From the NCBI GenBank assembly GCA_947631505.1, contig CANRLR010000022.1, forward strand, positions 1 to 39,601: a stretch of DNA of 39,601 nt, read 5' to 3'. The notes below the pieces were generated by a model that was not told where the DNA came from, did no database searches, and saw only the letters and a program-made list of their open reading frames with translations. The stretch comes from an uncultured Lachnospiraceae bacterium. GTDB lineage: Bacteria > Bacillota > Clostridia > Lachnospirales > Lachnospiraceae. Positions 33,172 through 39,601 of this stretch are shown piece after piece. Both the position numbers and the translations under genes were made by a program. Within the stretch, counting starts at the first letter, position 1. The number at the start of each line of letters is the position of its first letter.

Positions 33172-35109
33172 ATGCAATTTCATGTATCAAAAAAAGGAAA
33201 TGACAAAAATCCGGGAACGAAAGCGGCCCCCTTTTTCACGATTCAAAGGGCTGCGGATGCTGCGGTGGCAGGAGACCGGATTATTGTTCATGAGGGAATT
33301 TACCGGGAATGGGTAAAGCCGGCACATGGGGGAACTTGTGAAAACCAGCGAATCGTTTACGAAGCGGCAGAGGGGGAGAGAGTCAGTATTCGCGGCTCCG
33401 AGTTAGTATCGCAGTGGACAAGGGTGGAGGATTCCGTCTGGAAAGCGGAAATACCAAACACTCTATTTGGAGAGTTTCACCCATTTTTGGAAACTGTCAG
33501 CGGTGACTGGATGGTCAGCCCCTTAGAAACACCGGTACATCTGGGAGAAGTGTACTTAAATGGTCATGCTCTTTATGAAGCTTTTTCCTTGCAGGAAGTA
33601 AAAAAGGCGGAAAAGAGAGTAAAGAGCACACAGGTATCATGGTGGAATATAGAGGAATACATCTTAGAGCCGGAACGGTCAATTTATCAGTGGTATGCCG
33701 AAGTTGAGGAAGATATCACTGTTTTGTATGCCAATTTTCAGGAATACGATCCCAATGAGGAATGTGTGGAAATCAACGTGAGGAAATCCTGTTTTATGGC
33801 AGAAGAAACAGGAATCAATTACATAACAGTTCGTGGTTTTGAGATTTGTCAGGCCGCAACGCCGTGGGCACCTCCTACAGCCGATCAGATCGGTATTGTG
33901 GGACCTTACTGGGCAAAAGGGTGGCTCATCGAGGAGAATGATATTCATGATGCCAAATGCAGTGCGGTTTCACTGGGAAAAGAAAAAAGTACAGGGCATA
34001 ATAAATTTACCAAAGACGGGAAAAAACCGGGTTATCAGTATCAATTAGAGGCTGTTTTTTTGGCGCGTCATATCGGCTGGAGCAAGGAGCGGATTGGCTC
34101 CCATATTGTACGAAACAACCGGATTTATGATTGCGGACAGAATGGAATTGTAGGTCATATGGGATGTATCTTCAGTGAAATCTATGGGAATGAGATTTAC
34201 CGCATTGCCGTCAAACATGAGTTTTTCGGACACGAAATCGGCGGAATAAAGCTGCATGCAGCGATTGATGTCAAGATTCGCAACAATTATATTCATGATT
34301 GTTCTTTGGGAACATGGTTGGACTGGGAGGCACAAGGAACCCGGCTCAGCGGTAATATTTACGATAAGAACAGACGGGACTTTATGATTGAAGTAACTCA
34401 TGGCCCCTGTCTTGTGGATAATAATATATTTACAGCGGAGTACACCTTTGACAATGCAGCACAGGGAACGGCTTTCGTACATAATTTGTGCGGAGGTTTT
34501 ATGAATCATTATGACGTGCGAAACCGCTCGACGCCATATCACCTGCCGCATTCCACGGAAGTGCTTGGTACGGCAATGGTCTATGGCTCCGATGACAGAT
34601 GGTATCAGAACATTTTTATCGGAGGAAAGGAAGAGGAACGTTGTTATGGCACATCCAGTTATGATGGAGCAGCTATTTCCATGAAGGAATATATTGAGCG
34701 CGTCAAGCATTTGGGCGAAGGGGATTTGGAGTTGTATGAACAGGTAAAACAGCCGGCATATATTCGGGGAAATGCCTATTTTGCCGGAGCTAAAGCCTTT
34801 GACAGGGAAGAGAATTATTACAGCACGGAGGAAAATCCTAATATGCAGCTTCAGACAGAAGAAGACGGTGTGTATTTATCAATTATGCTGCCTGCTGATT
34901 TTTTCAATACAGAAACTACGGAAATCAATACAGAAATTCTCGGAATGGCACGGATGCCAGAGCAGCGATATGAGAATCCGGATGGCTCTGAGCTTACAAT
35001 TACGGAGGACATGCTTGGAGAACAGCGGGGAAGCCATCCGACGATAGGACCGGTTGAAGGGTTAAAGGAGGGAGAAAATTACGTCTGCGTTTGGAAAAAG
35101 AGCATTTAA
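33172..35109 (+). CDS. GH120 family beta-xylosidase
   Basis: 645-aa intracellular glycosidase predicted to release xylose from xylo-oligosaccharides. It matches, block by block, the GH120 enzyme XylC of Thermoanaerobacterium: GDRIIVHEGIYREWVKPAHG, ITVRGFEICQAATPWAPPTA, IHDAKCSAVSLGKE, LDWEAQGTRLSGN, STPYHLPHSTEVLG. The catalytic pair of that enzyme (D382 nucleophile, E405 acid/base) corresponds to D384 and E407, at identical spacing. It is a right-handed beta-helix with no signal peptide. Start ATG 33172 follows AAAGGAGATT. It fits a plant-fibre-using gut organism. Confidence 0.92.
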   Translation: MQFHVSKKGNDKNPGTKAAPFFTIQRAADAAVAGDRIIVHEGIYREWVKPAHGGTCENQRIVYEAAEGERVSIRGSELVSQWTRVEDSVWKAEIPNTLFGEFHPFLETVSGDWMVSPLETPVHLGEVYLNGHALYEAFSLQEVKKAEKRVKSTQVSWWNIEEYILEPERSIYQWYAEVEEDITVLYANFQEYDPNEECVEINVRKSCFMAEETGINYITVRGFEICQAATPWAPPTADQIGIVGPYWAKGWLIEENDIHDAKCSAVSLGKEKSTGHNKFTKDGKKPGYQYQLEAVFLARHIGWSKERIGSHIVRNNRIYDCGQNGIVGHMGCIFSEIYGNEIYRIAVKHEFFGHEIGGIKLHAAIDVKIRNNYIHDCSLGTWLDWEAQGTRLSGNIYDKNRRDFMIEVTHGPCLVDNNIFTAEYTFDNAAQGTAFVHNLCGGFMNHYDVRNRSTPYHLPHSTEVLGTAMVYGSDDRWYQNIFIGGKEEERCYGTSSYDGAAISMKEYIERVKHLGEGDLELYEQVKQPAYIRGNAYFAGAKAFDREENYYSTEENPNMQLQTEEDGVYLSIMLPADFFNTETTEINTEILGMARMPEQRYENPDGSELTITEDMLGEQRGSHPTIGPVEGLKEGENYVCVWKKSI

Positions 35110-36586
35110 GAAAAAGGGACGGATACTATCTATGTTAATGGCAGTTGTACTGTTGACTACAGGCAGTGTACTGGAAAAAGACTTGTGTGCTGCACAAAAA
35201 CTGCCGGATGGTTATGTTTACGGAACTTCTTCCATGTATTTAGGAGCGGCACAAAAAGCAGTGGTGGATGGTGTTACCTATCAGTATCGTGATGATGTGG
35301 AAAATGAAAATGACATTCAGATTACCGCAATTACTGTACCATCAAATATGAAAAAACTGGTCATACCAGAAAAAATAAATGGCAGAACGGTAGCGACACT
35401 TCATATGCGCAAGGAGGATGGGGCAGCTGCACTCGCTGGTATAACAGAGCTTATACTGACAGCGCATATCTATTATTATCGGGAGCATATCGTTATCTGT
35501 CCACCTCCGAATCCAGATGTGGAGGGAAATTTTCTTGTTCCCAGTTTGGAAGATTATTTTCCATCATTGGAAAAGATTGGGTTTTCGGGTGAAAATCCCA
35601 GTATGAAAGTAAAGGACGGTATTCTTTTTAATGAGGACTGTACCCAGTTGCTGCATTATCCCCAAAGTAAACGGGATGTGGAATATACAGAGCCCTCCTC
35701 TTTGACCTCTTCAAATGGATACAGGAAAAGCAAATATTTAAAAAAAGTAACATTTTCTTCTAATTCATCTTATACTTACACACCGGACTGCAGTTACAGT
35801 AATCTGGAAACCGTTTGTATACCGGCTAATATTAAGAATATTTGGATTGAAGGATTTGCCCATTGCAGTAAACTGACACAGGTACAGTGGCACAACGGAG
35901 TGGAATACATACTGGAGGGAGCTTTTTCCCATTGTACATCATTGAAAAAAATCCAACTTCCGAAATCTTTGATAGGAATTGAGGAAGGGGCGTTTCGCGG
36001 ATGCTCTAATCTGAATTTAGGTACACTTGTATTACCGAAGAAACTGCAGTGGATGCAGGCATATGTATTTTATGGTACAAAATGTAAAAAGGTTACGATA
36101 CCGGATTCCGTAGAATCCATGGGAGCACATGCTTTCAGTAAACAGACAAAGGTTGTGAAGCCGGCCTATTTAAAGTCCGCAAAATCAAAGTATATACCGA
36201 ATGACTACTTTAAGAACAGCTATTTTTCCTATGAAGCGACTGCTTTATTGAAACGGAAAAAGAAAGGAAAGAAAAAAGGATATCCGGCTATTGATATTGA
36301 AAGAATTTGGGGGACAAAGAAAAAACTAAGGCTGAAAAAAGGGAAAAAGATAACACTACAGACTAAGGCAGAGCTTATGCTCTACGCAAACAAGTCTGTA
36401 AGTGGATATTTGGATTCGGAAATACTGAAGTTTCGCTCTTCCAATCCTAAGGTAGTAAAAGTGACGAAGACTGGCAAACTTCAGACGAAGAAAAAGGGTT
36501 CCGCAGTAATTCAGGTGTCTTTACGTCTGAATAACGGTGTCTTTCATGTGAAGGGATATAAGGTCAAGGTGAAGGTAAGGGGATAA
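35078..36586 (+). CDS. Secreted BspA-like leucine-rich-repeat protein with Ig-like tail
   Basis: About 500 aa. A signal peptide (MAVVLLTTGSVLE region) is followed by LRR_5 repeats (LETVCIPANIKNIWIEGFAH, LKKIQLPKSLIGIEEGAF, CKKVTIPDSVESMGAHAF) and a C-terminal Big_2-like domain (LRLKKGKKITLQT; FRSSNPKVVKVTKTGKLQTK). Such proteins are exported and bind surfaces or glycans. The first ATG is 35132, but it has only a weak binding site and would remove the basic start of the signal peptide. The strong site AAAGGAGGGAG (35064-35074) points to ATT 35078, giving ITSAFGKRAFKKKGRILSML. The start is therefore uncertain; the gene overlaps the end of the GH120 gene if 35078 is right. Confidence 0.8.
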   Translation: MTSAFGKRAFKKKGRILSMLMAVVLLTTGSVLEKDLCAAQKLPDGYVYGTSSMYLGAAQKAVVDGVTYQYRDDVENENDIQITAITVPSNMKKLVIPEKINGRTVATLHMRKEDGAAALAGITELILTAHIYYYREHIVICPPPNPDVEGNFLVPSLEDYFPSLEKIGFSGENPSMKVKDGILFNEDCTQLLHYPQSKRDVEYTEPSSLTSSNGYRKSKYLKKVTFSSNSSYTYTPDCSYSNLETVCIPANIKNIWIEGFAHCSKLTQVQWHNGVEYILEGAFSHCTSLKKIQLPKSLIGIEEGAFRGCSNLNLGTLVLPKKLQWMQAYVFYGTKCKKVTIPDSVESMGAHAFSKQTKVVKPAYLKSAKSKYIPNDYFKNSYFSYEATALLKRKKKGKKKGYPAIDIERIWGTKKKLRLKKGKKITLQTKAELMLYANKSVSGYLDSEILKFRSSNPKVVKVTKTGKLQTKKKGSAVIQVSLRLNNGVFHVKGYKVKVKVRG

Positions 36587-36595
36587 AATTCTTAT

Positions 36596-37075
36596 TCAGA
36601 ATGGTTCAATGGTCCCACAGGCAATTTTTTCTCCCGAGTCACCGGCAGGCTGGCTTGTAAAATCATCCCGGTTATCGTGAATGAGAATAGAGCGTCCAAT
36701 TACATCCTCTATGGAGAGGAAACAGTTATAAAAACAGAGGTAGGCATAGCCGTTATTATTTAACAGGCTCGGCAAGTCACCTGCGTGGCAAGGGTGCTCG
36801 TGCTCCTTTGGGTTATAGTGCGTTCCGGTATTGGCAAAATTATTGCTGCAGTCCCCGTTTTCATGGATGTGAAGCCCCAGAAAATGTGGGCAGTCCACTT
36901 GGGAAACAGGCAGGGCAGACACTTCTACTTCAATGATAATACCTTTTGCAGCAGGATTATCATAAAAGTTGGCATACCCGGAAATGTCCGGAAATAAAGT
37001 TCCGCCCTTTATTTTTGCATAGGCATCTGGATAGTAGTGCTGAGAGAGTAAAAGGGATGAATAGGGATTGTGCAT
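36596..37075 (-). CDS. Cu/Zn superoxide dismutase-like protein
   Basis: 159 aa. Metal ligands of Cu/Zn-SOD are conserved: H69 and H71 (GLHIHENGDC), H86 (THYNP), H94, H97 and D100 (HEHPCHAGDLP), H133 (LIHD). The disulphide cysteines C76 and C153 are present. The arginine that guides superoxide to copper (R143 in human SOD1) is replaced by lysine (GEKIACG, K150). No signal peptide is visible, unusual for bacterial Cu/Zn-SODs. Start ATG 37075 has AAAGTGGAGTG upstream. Dismutase activity is therefore uncertain; a metal-binding or scaffolding role is possible. Confidence 0.88.
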   Translation of the reverse strand: MHNPYSSLLLSQHYYPDAYAKIKGGTLFPDISGYANFYDNPAAKGIIIEVEVSALPVSQVDCPHFLGLHIHENGDCSNNFANTGTHYNPKEHEHPCHAGDLPSLLNNNGYAYLCFYNCFLSIEDVIGRSILIHDNRDDFTSQPAGDSGEKIACGTIEPF

Positions 37076-37162
37076 AAGTCACTCCACTTTCTTTATATTA
37101 TCTTAGTACAGAATATGATACCCGGAGAAAATGGTGAAGAAGAAAAAAGAATGGAGATTACA

Positions 37163-37747
37163 ATGAACAAAATTTTTATCGGACTATTTTTTGTATTTAT
37201 TGATGTAAACATTACATTGGGAAATTCTGCAATTAGTGTAATTCCGGATTTTATCGGATACATTTTAATCTATTTTGGACTGAAGCAGATGCAAGAAGAA
37301 AGCTATTGGTTCGGAAGAACAAAGTCTCTCGTAATCGTTATGTTTATTTACAGTACCTTTGGATTTTTTTCGGATCTGACAGGCCTGATTCCTACGGTAG
37401 TTTCCGGGAAAATAGCGGTTGTGCTTATTGGGTATCTGTCTACCATTGCCGGTTTATACATTGCATGGAGTATCATCAAGGGAATACAGGATATGGAAAC
37501 AGAGAAAGAACATAATTTCTTCGGCAGACGAAGTATGGCAAGCTGGAAAATGATTGCCCTGTTTCAGTTGATTTCTCCTCTATTTGGAATAATCGGACAA
37601 GTAGCCAATGCCTATTTCGCCAGTGTGCTGAATCAATGGAGTATGTTATTAGCAATTGCGGGTGTTATAGCAAGTATCATTTTCCTAATGGACTTTAAAT
37701 ATTCCCGGGATGCCTATATCATTTATAGACGGGAACAGGAAAAATAA
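37163..37747 (+). CDS. Membrane protein of unknown function, about six TM segments
   Basis: 194 aa with six hydrophobic segments (for example IFIGLFFVFIDVNI, IGYILIYFGLKQM, IVMFIYSTFGFFSDLTGLI, IAVVLIGYLSTIAGLYIAW, ALFQLISPLFGIIG, LLAIAGVIASIIFLM) and a charged C-terminus. ATG 37163 is preferred over the in-frame ATG 37151 because GGAG lies six bases upstream. Divergent from the SOD-like gene, convergent with the AraC gene. No family name recognised. Confidence 0.7.
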   Translation: MNKIFIGLFFVFIDVNITLGNSAISVIPDFIGYILIYFGLKQMQEESYWFGRTKSLVIVMFIYSTFGFFSDLTGLIPTVVSGKIAVVLIGYLSTIAGLYIAWSIIKGIQDMETEKEHNFFGRRSMASWKMIALFQLISPLFGIIGQVANAYFASVLNQWSMLLAIAGVIASIIFLMDFKYSRDAYIIYRREQEK

Positions 37748-37770
37748 TTTCAGTATTCGCAGGGCGGTGG

Positions 37771-38640
37771 TTATTGGTGGAACAACATTCGTTCCGCATA
37801 AGAACCTCTGTATTCGGACGGGCTCTGTCCCGTCACCTTTTTAAAGGAACTGGAGAAATTGTGATTATCAGAAAAACCGATATCATAGCCGATCTGTGCA
37901 ATCGGTAAGTTGGTGTCGGTAAGAAGAGCCTGAGCCAGTTCCATTTTTCTTTGCAAAATATAACTCTTTAGTGAAACACCGGAAGATTTTTTGAAAAAAG
38001 TTGTAATATATTTTTCATTATATCCAAAGTAAGCAGCGACCTCACTTACTCTGATCGGTTCCCGGATTCGCCAGGAAATGTAATCGACAATATCGGTGTA
38101 TAACTGCATCTTGTCTCCTTTCATAGCAGTAAGCCCGCCGGAAAGGTAGAGCTGGCTGTACATCTCACAGAGAATGGCAGTTAAGGTATGACCATCTAAG
38201 TTAATATTACGGTATTTTCGATTGCAGTCCTGTAATTGTTTAAACAATACAATGAGGCGGTCCAGACGGGGGATTTTTGCCTGAACCGGAAGAACAATGC
38301 GAGTATCCTCCGCAGAAAGGGGAAGAGAGATGTCTTCACTATCCAAATGTCCGGGATTGTTTTTATAGTTGTTATAACAAAAATGTGTCCAGTAGAAAGT
38401 ACATTTGGAAGGTTTATATCCGAATTGATGGCTGGTCGGCTCCATGATCAGATATTCGCCCTCATGAACCACATATTCCTTTTGGTCATTGGCAATATAT
38501 AAGTCTCCTTCGGTCATTATAATAATCTCAAAATCCGTGAGGACACGGGAAATATGCACCCAGTTTTCATCTGGTGCAATAAATTTTCCTGTCCAGTTAA
38601 AGCGGAACGGTTCTATTACATTAAATTCAAGTAAATCCAT
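37771..38640 (-). CDS. AraC-family transcriptional regulator
   Basis: 289 aa. An N-terminal cupin-like sensing part (FEIIIMTEGDLYIANDQKEY, HEGEYLIMEPTSHQFGYKP) is followed by a C-terminal double helix-turn-helix (VSEVAAYFGYNEKYITTFFK, PIAQIGYDIGFSDNHNFSSS, FKKVTGQSPSEYR). This layout is typical of regulators of carbohydrate genes. ATG 38640 (MDLLEFNV) is taken as start; GTG 38655 almost touches the GAGG site. Divergent from the GH127 gene, which it probably controls. Confidence 0.88.
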   Translation of the reverse strand: MDLLEFNVIEPFRFNWTGKFIAPDENWVHISRVLTDFEIIIMTEGDLYIANDQKEYVVHEGEYLIMEPTSHQFGYKPSKCTFYWTHFCYNNYKNNPGHLDSEDISLPLSAEDTRIVLPVQAKIPRLDRLIVLFKQLQDCNRKYRNINLDGHTLTAILCEMYSQLYLSGGLTAMKGDKMQLYTDIVDYISWRIREPIRVSEVAAYFGYNEKYITTFFKKSSGVSLKSYILQRKMELAQALLTDTNLPIAQIGYDIGFSDNHNFSSSFKKVTGQSPSEYRGSYAERMLFHQ

Positions 38641-38655
38641 ATGACTTTTTGACAC

Positions 38656-38911
38656 CTCGTATTCGTATTGTGATACTTCGCAGTAACATTTTTCGCAAAT
38701 TGATAAAATATAGTTTTATTATAATATTGAATAATAAAAAGCACAAGTAAAAAGTGAGAAGAAAAAGGAGAAGGGCAAAAATCACACCGGAACGAACCTT
38801 TTTACAATACGTTTTCACACCAAACAGAACCTATTAGTATGGTCGCAGCAAATGAAGGATGCTACAATAAAGATACAAAAAATCAAATTCATTTAAGAAA
38901 GGAAGAAGCAT
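38656..38911. other. Divergent spacer between AraC and GH127 genes
   Basis: A 250-bp AT-rich spacer. For the rightward gene, TACAAT (38863-38868) is a plausible -10 with a poor -35 (TGGTCG, 38840-38845), as expected for an activator-dependent promoter. Inverted or direct repeats for the AraC protein could not be picked out with confidence. Confidence 0.4.
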
Positions 38912-39556
38912 ATGAGGGGAAAAATAGCAAGAATCGGTAAACGCTCGATTGCAATGGCACTGACTGGTGTTCTGACCATATCAGGACTTACCATCCGTCC
39001 GGCTTCTGTGGCAAAAGCTGCCGGAGCACAAAGTGACCGGGTCGTATCAAGTGTAAAGGGAATGTATCAGTTCGATATGACGGATGTTGTAGTGACCGAT
39101 ACATATTATGACAATTCTTTGCAAAAGGAGATTGCTTATCTGGAAAAATTGGATGAGAATCGTCTTTTGGCAGGATTTAAAGAAACAGCAGCTTACGCAA
39201 AGGGTATGACCGATGCGGAGCGGACGGCATTTCTGAACGGAGCAACCAGATACGGAACGGAGAAAAATACCGGGAACTGGGAGAACTCTCTGATCGGTGG
39301 ACATACTTTGGGACACTATCTGTCTGCGATTTCACAGGCAATAGTAAATCCGGGAACAAAAGCCGCAGACAAACAGAAATTACAGACAAAGTTAGACAAT
39401 ATCATCGACACATTAAAAGAGTGTCAGGAATATTCCAAAAAATCCAGTGCCTGCAAGGAGGGGTATATTTTTGGAGCAACTTTATTGAATCACACCTCCG
39501 ATTTGGAATTTCAGTTTGACAACAATGAAAAGGGGAATCTTTCCAAAGTTAGTTGA
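38912..39556 (+). pseudogene. GH127-type (beta-L-arabinofuranosidase family) gene, truncated after 214 codons
   Basis: The reading begins with a signal peptide (RGKIARIGKRSIAMALTGVL up to AKAAGA) and continues into the start of a GH127/DUF1680 domain (NRLLAGFKETAAYAKG; NSLIGGHTLGHYLSAISQAI; CKEGYIFGATLLNHTSDLEF). Full-length members run to 600 aa or more. After FDNNEKGN the frame meets LSKVS and TGA 39554-39556, and the remaining 45 bases contain no continuation in any frame that I can recognise. It is either interrupted by an insertion at about 39535 or frameshifted. RBS AAAGGAAG before ATG 38912. Confidence 0.7.
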
Positions 39557-39601
39557 AATATAGCTTTTCTTTAATGGAAAAATGTGGTATCATAAATACA
39601 G

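Noticed and set aside
34045-34710. 221-codon minus-strand frame inside the GH120 gene
   Set aside because: Antisense shadow of conserved GH120 sequence including its catalytic residues.

Overview
The window looks like a chromosome segment of an anaerobic, fibre-degrading Firmicute, most likely Lachnospiraceae. Support comes from the clostridial layout of one long S10-spc-alpha ribosomal operon (rpsD between rpsK and rpoA, ecfA1-ecfA2-ecfT-truA-rplM-rpsI behind it), a zinc-finger S14, a long L17 (178 aa), strong AGGAGG ribosome binding sites and AT-rich intergenic DNA, and GH120/GH127-type plant-glycan genes. No rRNA or tRNA gene and no CRISPR array was seen.

Layout. 1-105 is the 3' end of an unidentified gene. 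125-16820 is the ribosomal superoperon: a promoter and structured leader, then rpsJ-rplC-rplD-rplW-rplB-rpsS-rplV-rpsC-rplP-rpmC-rpsQ-rplN-rplX-rplE-rpsN-rpsH-rplF-rplR-rpsE-rpmD-rplO-secY-adk-map-infA-rpmJ-rpsM-rpsK-rpsD-rpoA-rplQ, ending at a strong terminator. 16839-20161 encodes the energy module of an ECF vitamin transporter plus truA. A consensus promoter overlapping the truA stop drives a leader resembling the L13 leader and rplM-rpsI, closed by a terminator at 21313-21355.

21418-29802 is an accessory defence island. On the minus strand are an XRE regulator and an unrecognised 203-aa partner; then come a broken transposase, a 64-aa protein, a DNA methyltransferase with an apparent ATA start, and a DpnII-type (GATC) restriction-modification cassette: Dam/DpnM-like methylase, a small PD-(D/E)XK protein, DpnA-like methylase, an Mrr-like nuclease and DpnII itself. 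The 15-bp palindrome TTCAC-N5-GTGAA occurs twice in front of the XRE gene and once just upstream of the promoter of the Dam-like gene, so the regulator probably controls the cassette. A convergent AIPR-family (abortive infection) gene with a divergent XRE regulator and a perfect 14-bp palindrome closes the island.

30035-39601 is ordinary accessory genome: a shortened DUF1848 protein, a GNAT acetyltransferase, a Nudix-nitroreductase fusion, an ArsC/Spx-like protein, a PAS protein, a GH120 beta-xylosidase, a secreted BspA-like leucine-rich-repeat protein, a Cu/Zn-superoxide-dismutase-like protein, a membrane protein, an AraC regulator, and a GH127-type gene that stops early near the right edge.

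Most notable for follow-up: the shared operator of the DpnII-type island and its unidentified regulator partner; two extra nuclease-fold proteins inside that cassette; a set of hairpins sharing the core GCTTCGC in three spacers of the ribosomal operon; a structured rpsJ leader with a tiny uORF; an orphan structured non-coding segment at 22545-22669; and two genes with strong Shine-Dalgarno sequences but near-cognate start codons.
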